In this document: positions 1-6,705 of the stretch, piece by piece | Position numbering within the stretch: position 1 is the first letter of the stretch | How the letters are laid out: each line of letters starts with the position of its first letter | Assembly: GCA_050289385.1 (NCBI GenBank) | Contig: JBNKFQ010000356.1 | Location: forward strand, 1-8,489 | Origin: JBNKFQ01 sp050289385 | Lineage (GTDB): Bacteria; Pseudomonadota; Gammaproteobacteria; Pseudomonadales; Porticoccaceae | DNA: 8,489 bases | Direction: 5' to 3' | Program-made: the position numbers and the translations under genes | Notes under the pieces: generated by a model | Databases searched by the model: none | What the model was told of the DNA's origin: nothing | What the model saw: only the letters and a program-made list of their open reading frames with translations

Positions 1-441
1 CGTGTCGGCATCGTTGGTTTGGTGGTTGGTGGTAGTGGCGCGTTGCGCGGTATGTTCGAACACCCGGACTTTTACCGCGTCGGTGTCGCTGGTGAGGTCT
101 TTGATCACCAGGTGATGAATACCTATCAAGGGGACTTTTTCGAGGGACCTGATTCCGATCGCAAAGGGAAATGCTTGGAGGGCCTGGCGCACAATCTCAA
201 AGGCAATCTGCAAATCAAAGTCAACCTGCTCAGTTATGTGCCCGCTGCCGCAAGTTTCCGGGTGGTGGAAGCCTTGAACAGGGCCAATAAGGATTTCGAT
301 CTGGTTGCGGAGCCCAATGGGACCTACGGTGGGACGCCATATTCGATACGTCGCTCTTTTGACTTTCTGGTCCGCCATCTGTTGGCACAGGAGCCGCCTA
401 AAAACTTCGACATGGCGGACAGCAGTGGGGGTGCGAGATGA
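1..441 (+). CDS. S9 (prolyl oligopeptidase / DPP-IV-like) family protein, C-terminal fragment, catalytic triad lost
   Basis: Only the last 146 codons are in the window; the frame is open through base 1, so the gene starts upstream. The fragment covers the end of the alpha/beta-hydrolase domain. Its first residues (RVGIVG, then L-V-V-GG) line up with the family's RVGIYGxSxGG nucleophile elbow, and HPDFYRVGVA follows as expected. The tail RANKDFDL, RRSFDFLVRHLL and EPPKNFD is typical of the bacterial DPP-IV-like S9 subfamily. The nucleophile Ser position is Val (visible residue 8). The Asp-loop position reads Leu (residue 77), with one residue deleted in that strand. The His position reads Tyr (residue 109). 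As seen, none of the three catalytic residues remains, so peptidase activity is not expected. The C-terminus is closest to the next gene, which it overlaps by ATGA, suggesting tandem duplication and translational coupling. An export signal, if any, lies outside the window. Confidence 0.9.
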   Translation, partial: RVGIVGLVVGGSGALRGMFEHPDFYRVGVAGEVFDHQVMNTYQGDFFEGPDSDRKGKCLEGLAHNLKGNLQIKVNLLSYVPAAASFRVVEALNRANKDFDLVAEPNGTYGGTPYSIRRSFDFLVRHLLAQEPPKNFDMADSSGGAR

Positions 442-2792
442 ATCGACCCGAGTCAATCAACACCACTATGGAGTCGCGTTATCAACGTGCCCAAATGATG
501 GAACAAGGCTTTTTATCCAAGTCGATTGCCATCAACACGGGTTTGTTTCCGCACTGGATAGAAGACAGTGCATGTTTCTGGTACGAACACGAAACACCCA
601 CAGGTTGTGAATATCGTCTGGTGGATGTTAAAGCTCGGACCAATGAACCGGCGTTTGATCACCAACAGATAGCGAGTGCGTTAGCCATACGCGTGGAACG
701 GGATATCGTGCCCGAGAGCCTCCCACTTGACATAGTGAGGATTTCACTGTCGCCACGGCGGGTCGAATTTTCGGCCTTTGGCCGGCGTTGGCGCTTTGAA
801 AATGATGAGGGTAGCTGCGAAGAAATTGTCGAAGAACCCATCGAAGGGCTGCCATCACCGGATGGTAATTTCACGGTTTTTCAACGCGATCACAACCTGT
901 GGTTACGGGATCTGGCCAGCAGCGAAGTGCGTCCGCTGACTAACGATGGTGACGCGGACCTCGCCTACGGAATTGGACGTAGCGCGGTGGGGCCGGTGCA
1001 AGCTGTCTGGTCGCCGGACTCTAAAAAGCTGTTTACGCTTCAGCGTGATACACGCGGGGTCCAATCCACGCCCCTGATCGACCACATTCCCCAAAATGAC
1101 AGTTTGCGCCCGACCGTGAGCTGGCACAAGGTGGCCTACCCCGGCGATGAGCATGTGGAAACCAACCATCTGATATCCGTCAATGTTGCGTCTGGAAAAG
1201 TAACGCGGGTGGACCATACGCCATTACCACTGTGTCGCATGGGCGCGGATTTTTTTACTGATGAAAAGTTTGGCTGGTGGGCGAACGATAGTCACCGGGC
1301 GTACTTTATCAATGTCGAACGCGGTATGCAGTGTGTCCAGGTTATTGAATTCGACGCCGAAACCGGTGTAACACGGATATTATTTGAGGAGCGTGATGAT
1401 GCTGGTGTGCTTCTCGGTCACAATATCGAGGAACCGCCTGTATTTCTGCCGATGACGGAAACCAATGAACTGATTTGGTTTTCCGAGCGCAGCGGCTGGG
1501 CCCATCTTTATCTTTACAACCTCAAAAGTGGCGAACTTGTGCGTCCACTCACCTGTGGCGATTGGCTAGTGCGCGATATTCTGCATTTTGATCCAAAACG
1601 CCGCGAGCTGTTTGTGCAAACCGCCGGTAGTGACGCTGAGTGCAACCCTTACTATCGCGACATTAGACGGATCAATATCGATAACGGAACAAGTGCCACC
1701 CTGGCGTCAGACGACTGTGATTATTTCTGTGCGCACGGCAAAGCCAAGGTACAACGGATGTTGTCCTATCTCGGCCGGGACGTAGCCGGTGCCAGAAGTG
1801 TGTCACCGACTGGAGATTATGTCGTTGCCACGCGCACCCGTGCTGATCAGCTTTCGGTTCACATGCTGATAGATCGCGATGGTAAAGAAGTGCTTGAAAT
1901 CGAACGCGCTGAACTCACCGCCGCTGTGGATCAATGGCGTTGGCCCGAACTGGTTAAAGCGACGGCGTCCGATGGCAAGACGGCGCTTCACGGGGTGATC
2001 TTTCGTCCATCGGGCTATTCACCCGATCAAAAATACCCGGTGGTGGAATTTACCTGTGGTTTGCCGGGCGTGCCCTGGGTGCCTCAAGGCGCCTTTGTCC
2101 ACGCCCCCTTTGCCGGGCTGCACTATGTCGGGGCGGCGGCTTATGCCGAACTCGGCTTTATCGTGGTAATGCTCGAAGGTCGCGGCGGCCCGCAACACTC
2201 ACGAGCCTTCCGCAAACCGGGTTACGGCTGGGCGCCTGCGGCCAACGCCTTTGAAGACCGTATTGCCGCCCTGCGTCAATTGGCCGAACGCGATCCGTCG
2301 ATGGACATCAGCCGTGTGGGCGTTGTCGCCCCCGATGGTGTTAACGGACCGGTCCATGCCCTACTTGAACACCCCGAGTTTTATGCCGTGGGCGCCATGG
2401 TGTGTTTTCAGGATACTCGCCTGTTGACGGTGTGTTGGGGCGAAATGATGGAAGGTACCGGGCGTCAGTTGCCCATGGACCCACGCGATGCCGAAAACCT
2501 GGCTGAACGCCTGCAGGGTAAACTCCTGCTGATTCATGGTATGCGTGATTGGTTCACACCGCCGGCCAATATTTTTCGCCTGGCAGCGGCGTTGCAGCGC
2601 GCCAACAAGGATTTCGACATGTTAATGCTGCCCAATGATGGGCACGAAATTTCCAGCTATGCGCAGCGACGGATATGGGACTACCTGGTCCGGCATTTGC
2701 TCGATAGGGAACCCCCCAAGGAATTCAATCTGACCCACGGTGTCGACTGCCTGCGTGAAAGGCTCGCCGAAGCGGCCCGTAAAAATTCATGA
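438..2792 (+). CDS. S9 DPP-IV-like pseudo-peptidase, full length, no signal peptide
   Basis: A 784-residue protein with the two-domain layout of DPP-IV-like S9 peptidases: an N-terminal beta-propeller (about 15-500) and an alpha/beta-hydrolase domain (about 510-760). Propeller landmarks are FPHWIEDSACFWY (37-49), VWSPDSKK (190-197), SERSGWAHLYLY (349-360) and NPYYRDIRRINID (403-415). Hydrolase landmarks are IFRPSGYSPD (521-530), AELGFIVVMLEGRGG (570-584) and GKLLLIHG (694-701). The nucleophile elbow after RVGVV reads A-P-D-G-V-N, so Asp633 occupies the Ser position, the following Gly-Gly is gone and the elbow is one residue short. Asp704 and His736, the other triad positions, are kept. Proteolysis by the normal mechanism is therefore unlikely. 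The start at 438 overlaps the upstream stop by ATGA. The homologous domain begins within about 14 residues, with no hydrophobic or Tat leader, so the product is predicted cytoplasmic unless exported otherwise. Substrate unknown. Confidence 0.95.
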   Translation: MNRPESINTTMESRYQRAQMMEQGFLSKSIAINTGLFPHWIEDSACFWYEHETPTGCEYRLVDVKARTNEPAFDHQQIASALAIRVERDIVPESLPLDIVRISLSPRRVEFSAFGRRWRFENDEGSCEEIVEEPIEGLPSPDGNFTVFQRDHNLWLRDLASSEVRPLTNDGDADLAYGIGRSAVGPVQAVWSPDSKKLFTLQRDTRGVQSTPLIDHIPQNDSLRPTVSWHKVAYPGDEHVETNHLISVNVASGKVTRVDHTPLPLCRMGADFFTDEKFGWWANDSHRAYFINVERGMQCVQVIEFDAETGVTRILFEERDDAGVLLGHNIEEPPVFLPMTETNELIWFSERSGWAHLYLYNLKSGELVRPLTCGDWLVRDILHFDPKRRELFVQTAGSDAECNPYYRDIRRINIDNGTSATLASDDCDYFCAHGKAKVQRMLSYLGRDVAGARSVSPTGDYVVATRTRADQLSVHMLIDRDGKEVLEIERAELTAAVDQWRWPELVKATASDGKTALHGVIFRPSGYSPDQKYPVVEFTCGLPGVPWVPQGAFVHAPFAGLHYVGAAAYAELGFIVVMLEGRGGPQHSRAFRKPGYGWAPAANAFEDRIAALRQLAERDPSMDISRVGVVAPDGVNGPVHALLEHPEFYAVGAMVCFQDTRLLTVCWGEMMEGTGRQLPMDPRDAENLAERLQGKLLLIHGMRDWFTPPANIFRLAAALQRANKDFDMLMLPNDGHEISSYAQRRIWDYLVRHLLDREPPKEFNLTHGVDCLRERLAEAARKNS

Positions 2793-2891
2793 TGAATCCC
2801 GTGGCTTGGTTCGGAAAGACGGTGCCCGAATGTCACGCGTGAGCTTAAAGCCGAATGTAAGAACCTTCGAGGAAATTTGGAGCCCAAGACA
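2793..2891 (+). promoter_or_regulatory. Intergenic spacer with 10-bp palindrome and 8-bp direct repeats; possible operator region
   Basis: This is the largest gap between genes in the window. It holds the perfect palindrome TCACGCGTGA at 2833-2842 and the direct repeat CCGAATGT at 2826-2833 and 2851-2858 (25 bp apart, flanking the palindrome), with a small GCTTAAAGC inverted repeat between. No T-tract terminator is present, so read-through from the upstream genes is plausible. I could not identify a convincing -35/-10 pair. The arrangement could be a regulator site for the third paralog, but palindromes this short also arise by chance. Confidence 0.3.
2879..2882 (+). promoter_or_regulatory. 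Ribosome binding site that favours the ATG start at 2892
   Basis: GGAG lies 9 nt before the ATG at 2892, a normal spacing. The longer in-frame alternative is a TTG at 2877. The purine run upstream of it (AGGA, 2870-2873) sits only 3 nt away, which is too close, and the TTG itself abuts this GGAG. The ATG start is preferred; the alternative would add only five residues before the Tat leader. Confidence 0.65.
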
Positions 2892-5435
2892 ATGACAAGT
2901 GAAACAGAAAAAACCAAGCAACAAAAAAATAATCAGACTTCAGGTGATGCCCAAACATCGGAGGTGGGCGAGCATTCAAAAAGGCTCACTGAACGGCGCC
3001 GTTTTATGCAGGGTGCCGGGGTGGCCGGGGCGGTCATCGCCACGGGCATGGCTGCCCAGGCAGTGGGCCGAACCAGAAATGATAACCAGGGGCCGGCATT
3101 GGGCGGGCCTTCATGTGAATCGTCTGCCTCAACCTCATCCAGTAGCGAGATTGACCACACCGATCTGGCGGCTCGCTATCAGCGGGCACAACAGATGAAC
3201 CAGGGCAGCAATAATCGACGCGATATCGTCCTAAATGCGACCCTCTTTCCCCACTGGATCGGCGATAGTGACCAATTCTGGTACGTACGCGAAACCCGAG
3301 CAGGTCAACAATACCGTCTCGTCGACGCAGCGCAGAGAACCAATGTTCTCGCATTTGACCACAAAACTCTGGCCAGGAGGCTCGCAAAACTTACGGCCAG
3401 TGACGTTGACCCAGAAAATCTGCCCTTCAAGAATATTGAAATTACCGTATCGCCACGTACGGTCAAGTTTTCCGCATTTGATGCGGACTGGGAATATAAC
3501 GAAGTCACACAACGCTGTAAAAAACTGGATTATTCACTGGCGCCGCCGTGGGTCACCTCCCCAGACGGCAAGCTGGGAGCCTTCGTCCGCGATTACAATG
3601 TCTGGGTGCGCGATATCGCGAGCGGTCAGGAACGGGCATTGACTCAAGACGGTGAGCGGTTCTATGAATATGCCAGCACCACCACCTGGTACGGGCGTCC
3701 GGAACGGCCGGGACTGATCGATCTGGTTTGGTCGCCGGATTCCAAACGCATACTGACACAGTTGCGGGATACACGCGAAATCAAGGTCGCCCCGCCGGTG
3801 ATACATGTGCCGGAGGGTGAAGTGCGTGCCGAGGTCATCGATCCGCAACGGCGCAGAGCTTTTGCCAATGATAAACACAAGGAAGCCTGGACGTTACTGT
3901 CGATTGAGGTGCAGAGTGGGGCCGTTCAATGGTTTGATTGTCCTCCGCAACCGGTCACCTATCCGCACTACTACGGGGTCTTTCCCAGGAAACAAGGCTG
4001 GTGGCGGGATAATCGCTACGTCTGTTTTGTCCACCAGGAGTTGGATAACCTATACGCCGGGCGCAACACCCGTGTTCTGGAACTGGATAGCCACACCGGT
4101 GCAACCCGCGTCCTGTTCAAAGAGAATCCGGAAGGCCACTTCTCGCTTATCCCGACCTCGCACCTGGAGTGTCCGGTCCTGTCGCTGCCGAAGAGCGATG
4201 AACTGATCTGGTGGTCGGACCGCAGTGGCTGGATGCATCTCTATCTTTATGATGCGCGTACGGGCCAGCTTAAAAACACGATCACCCAGGGCAACTGGCT
4301 GGTGCGCAATATCCTGCACCATGATGCCGACAAGCGGGAACTGGTGATACAAACCGCGGGACGTGCCAATGGGCGCAATCCCTACTATCGGGATGTCTGC
4401 CGGGTGAACATCGATACTGGTGAGATAACGACAGTGATCTCTTCGGATCACGAGTATGTGGTCTGTGACCCCCGGGACCGGATATCGCATCGCTACAAGA
4501 CAACCGGTGTGGCGTCGAGCGGACGCTATATCGTGGCAACACGTTCGCGGGTGGATGCTATGCCCGTCAGTGTATTGCTGGATCGCAACGGACGGGAAGT
4601 CATGCCGCTGGAAACAGCCGACGTGCACGGCATGCCCAAAAACTGGCGACCGCCGGAACCGGTGCTGGTGAAAGCGGCGGACGGCCAAACGGACATCTAT
4701 GCGGTGGTTACCCGGCCTTCGAATTTTTCGCCGGATAAATCCTATCCGGTTATCGACTTTACCTGGGTCCCTACGGTGGGGGCTTTCAGCAATGATGCGC
4801 TCGGCAACTTCATTTACATGCTTCCCGCCGCCTACGCGGAATTGGGGTTTATTGTCGTTCAGGTGGCCGGGCGAGGACAGTCCCTACTGAGACCAACACT
4901 GCGGAATAAAAAGTTTCAACGTTACTCGCGCGAGATCGACACGCCCTATGCGGAGATGGACAGGGCAGACGCCATCGCGGCCATCAAACAGTTGGCCCAG
5001 CGTTATACCTATATGGATAGAGACAAGGTTGGTGTAGTAGATTTCGAAGTGACAACAGGCGCGCTGAACGGCCTGCTTGTATATCCGGACTTTTACAAGG
5101 TGGGTATTGCCAACAATCCGTTCGTCGATTCTCGGATGTTTCTCTTCCCGACGACAAGCGATGAACCCGATTATGCAGGCGTCGTGGAGAACCTGCGCGG
5201 AAAACTGCTGTTACTGGGGCGACCGAGGGAGGAAGTCATACCCATCAGCGGGCTGTATGAATTGGTGGATGCGCTGCAAAAAGCCGGCAAACGTTTCGAC
5301 CTGATGGTATTTCCGGATTTAAGGCATGGGCCGGGGCTACCTAGCTATGGAATGCGAATTATCTGGGATTATCTCGTGACGCATTTGCAGGGTGTGACAC
5401 TGCCAACGGACAGCGGAACCGGTACTGATTCGTGA
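2892..5435 (+). CDS. Tat-exported S9 DPP-IV-like pseudo-peptidase
   Basis: An 847-residue protein. A long polar N-region leads to a twin-arginine motif, ERRRFMQG (about 34-41), then a Gly/Ala-rich hydrophobic stretch ending near AQA (about 57). A Ser-rich linker (about 73-86) precedes the domain, so export of the folded protein by Tat is predicted. The propeller spans about 92-590, with FPHWIGDSDQFWY, VWSPDSKR, SDRSGWMHLYLY and NPYYRDVCRVNID. The hydrolase domain follows, with AELGFIVVQVAGRG and GKLLLLG. The elbow after KVGVV reads D-F-E-V-T-T, so Glu719 sits where the catalytic Ser belongs and the Gly-Gly is lost. The Asp position aligns, without gaps, to Glu780; His812 is retained. Normal serine peptidase activity is not expected. 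The C-terminus departs from its paralogs: the EPPK-(E/N)F tail is replaced by a short Ser/Thr/Gly-rich end. Possible roles are ligand binding or partnering the downstream hydrolases; this is inference. Confidence 0.93.
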   Translation: MTSETEKTKQQKNNQTSGDAQTSEVGEHSKRLTERRRFMQGAGVAGAVIATGMAAQAVGRTRNDNQGPALGGPSCESSASTSSSSEIDHTDLAARYQRAQQMNQGSNNRRDIVLNATLFPHWIGDSDQFWYVRETRAGQQYRLVDAAQRTNVLAFDHKTLARRLAKLTASDVDPENLPFKNIEITVSPRTVKFSAFDADWEYNEVTQRCKKLDYSLAPPWVTSPDGKLGAFVRDYNVWVRDIASGQERALTQDGERFYEYASTTTWYGRPERPGLIDLVWSPDSKRILTQLRDTREIKVAPPVIHVPEGEVRAEVIDPQRRRAFANDKHKEAWTLLSIEVQSGAVQWFDCPPQPVTYPHYYGVFPRKQGWWRDNRYVCFVHQELDNLYAGRNTRVLELDSHTGATRVLFKENPEGHFSLIPTSHLECPVLSLPKSDELIWWSDRSGWMHLYLYDARTGQLKNTITQGNWLVRNILHHDADKRELVIQTAGRANGRNPYYRDVCRVNIDTGEITTVISSDHEYVVCDPRDRISHRYKTTGVASSGRYIVATRSRVDAMPVSVLLDRNGREVMPLETADVHGMPKNWRPPEPVLVKAADGQTDIYAVVTRPSNFSPDKSYPVIDFTWVPTVGAFSNDALGNFIYMLPAAYAELGFIVVQVAGRGQSLLRPTLRNKKFQRYSREIDTPYAEMDRADAIAAIKQLAQRYTYMDRDKVGVVDFEVTTGALNGLLVYPDFYKVGIANNPFVDSRMFLFPTTSDEPDYAGVVENLRGKLLLLGRPREEVIPISGLYELVDALQKAGKRFDLMVFPDLRHGPGLPSYGMRIIWDYLVTHLQGVTLPTDSGTGTDS

Positions 5436-5467
5436 CATTTGCAGGACTACTGAATACCTGAAGGGGT

Positions 5468-5473
5468 AAGGTG
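5468..5473 (+). promoter_or_regulatory. Ribosome binding site of the lipoprotein esterase gene
   Basis: AAGGTG, within TAAGGTGA, ends 5 nt before the ATG at 5479 and matches much of the anti-Shine-Dalgarno complement. A second purine run, AAGGGG at 5461-5466, is 12 nt away and less well placed. Two ATG codons stand in tandem (5479 and 5482); either would leave the lipoprotein signal intact. Confidence 0.6.
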
Positions 5474-5478
5474 AAAAT

Positions 5479-6705
5479 ATGATGTTTCAGCGCATAAATA
5501 CACGAGTAAACACATTAAAACCTAGAGGCTGTACGCTACTGGGTGGAACAGGAATATCTCTGATGGTAGTACTGCTGTTAGCGGCCTGCACAGATGAACG
5601 GGCTTCGGCAAACCGGGTAGTCAATGGCTCGGATAAAAAAAGCGTGGTGAACAGCGATGGCGTTATTCATGTGCCGGAATTCGACTTACCGCCTTCTGCC
5701 TTTCTCAGTGCTCAGTCACAGGATGTCGTCAGCCAATTTCATGCCTTTCTCAAGGAATATTTCAAAGAAACGGCAGAACGCTGTCCGGACAGTCTGAAAC
5801 CCGTTTCCCGTCGCCAATGTCAGGCCGAGGTGTATTATCAAACGCCTAAATACCGGTTGCTGCTGCGCGACTACCCCGTGCGTGTTGAGATTGACCATAT
5901 GGCCGGCGTTCCCGTCGAAATCTTTACCCCGGAGGCCGGCATCGCGCCTCGCAACCAACAGCGTGTATTGATCAATCTGCACGGCGGCGGAATGGTAGGT
6001 GGCGCCCGGGTGGTTAGCCACATGGAATCGATTCCCATTGCCGCGCTGGGCCGAATAAAGGTTGTCAGCGTGGATTATCGGTTGGCGCCGGAATACGTTT
6101 TCCCCGCTGCCAGTGAAGATGTGGCTGCCGTATACACTGAATTGCTCAAGGACTACAAGTCGGCAAATATCGGCATCTATGGCTGTTCCTCCGGTGGCCG
6201 GTTGACGGCCCAGTCTGTGGCTTGGTTTCAAAAACACCATTTACCCACCCCCGGTGCGGCGGGAATTTTTTGTGCCAACGCCCCCGTTGTAGATAAGGCA
6301 CAGACCGATAAAACCTTTGATAGTGACTCCTATTATCTTTCGAAAGCGATAACCGGCCTCGACCTAACGAGTTACAGAGATCACCACCCTTATTACAAGG
6401 GGGTTGCCCGGCACAATCCGTTGGCCAGTCCCGGCAACTACGATGAGGATATGGCCAAATTTCCGCCGACCTTGATCATCAGTAGTATTCGTGACGCATC
6501 GTTGAGTTCTGCTGTCTACACCCATGCACAACTCGTGCGCTTGGGCGTAGAGGCGGATCTTCACGTCTGGGAGGGACTTGAACACGCTTTCCTCTACTTT
6601 TCGGATCTGCCTGAATCCAGAGAAGCGTACGACGTCATAGTAGGTTTTTTTGACAATCACTTGGGACCGGTGGTCCGTGGAGCGAATCATGAAAGCGTTC
6701 AATAG
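5479..6705 (+). CDS. HSL-family (Abhydrolase_3) esterase, predicted lipoprotein
   Basis: A 408-residue alpha/beta hydrolase of the hormone-sensitive-lipase (family IV) type, predicted to hydrolyse carboxyl esters; the natural substrate cannot be read from sequence. The N-terminus has a basic region, a hydrophobic core (about 26-36) and a lipobox, LLAAC, with Cys37. The next residue is Thr rather than Asp, so outer-membrane sorting is favoured. The oxyanion-hole motif HGGG is at 168-171, followed by VDYRLAPE (198-205), typical of this family. The nucleophile motif is GCSSGG (235-240) with Ser237; the more common form is GDSAGG. Asp339 (in IRDASL) and His369 (in GLEHAF) complete an intact triad. 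About 120 residues of lid/N-terminal region precede the core. The gene is 43 bp after the Tat-exported paralog and its 3' end overlaps the next gene, so it probably shares their transcript. It is the clearest active enzyme here. Confidence 0.95.
   Translation: MMFQRINTRVNTLKPRGCTLLGGTGISLMVVLLLAACTDERASANRVVNGSDKKSVVNSDGVIHVPEFDLPPSAFLSAQSQDVVSQFHAFLKEYFKETAERCPDSLKPVSRRQCQAEVYYQTPKYRLLLRDYPVRVEIDHMAGVPVEIFTPEAGIAPRNQQRVLINLHGGGMVGGARVVSHMESIPIAALGRIKVVSVDYRLAPEYVFPAASEDVAAVYTELLKDYKSANIGIYGCSSGGRLTAQSVAWFQKHHLPTPGAAGIFCANAPVVDKAQTDKTFDSDSYYLSKAITGLDLTSYRDHHPYYKGVARHNPLASPGNYDEDMAKFPPTLIISSIRDASLSSAVYTHAQLVRLGVEADLHVWEGLEHAFLYFSDLPESREAYDVIVGFFDNHLGPVVRGANHESVQ
6679..6682 (+). promoter_or_regulatory. 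Ribosome binding site of the DUF3604 gene, inside the esterase gene
   Basis: GGAG lies 6 nt before the ATG at 6689, within the last codons of the esterase gene. This spacing supports that ATG over the in-frame Met codon at 6770, which would discard most of the signal sequence. The 17-bp overlap points to translational coupling. Confidence 0.6.

Noticed and set aside
28..42. Gly-Gly-Ser-Gly in the first paralog as a possible nucleophile motif
   Set aside because: Its Ser is four residues past the aligned nucleophile position and the pattern ends in Ala rather than Gly; the aligned GxSxGG position is Val.
2811..2830. TTCGG...CCGAA inverted repeat after the second paralog as a terminator
   Set aside because: A 5-bp stem with an 11-nt loop and no following T run.
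2877..2894. TTG start at 2877 for the third paralog
   Set aside because: The ATG at 2892 has a properly spaced GGAG; the TTG has a purine run only 3 nt away and overlaps that GGAG.
3805..4206. 133-codon + strand frame in an alternative phase of the third paralog
   Set aside because: Out-of-frame reading of well-conserved propeller coding sequence, with skewed Arg/Cys-rich composition.
4050..4688. 212-codon open frame on the - strand inside the third S9 paralog
   Set aside because: It lies wholly antisense to a clearly homologous gene and its translation shows no recognisable domain; it is a shadow frame.
5716..6240. 174-codon open frame on the - strand inside the esterase gene
   Set aside because: Antisense to conserved HSL motifs with no domain of its own; shadow frame.
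6664..6676. GGACC-GGT-GGTCC hairpin before the DUF3604 start
   Set aside because: A short 5-bp stem inside esterase coding sequence with no T-tract; not a terminator, and too weak to claim as a regulator.
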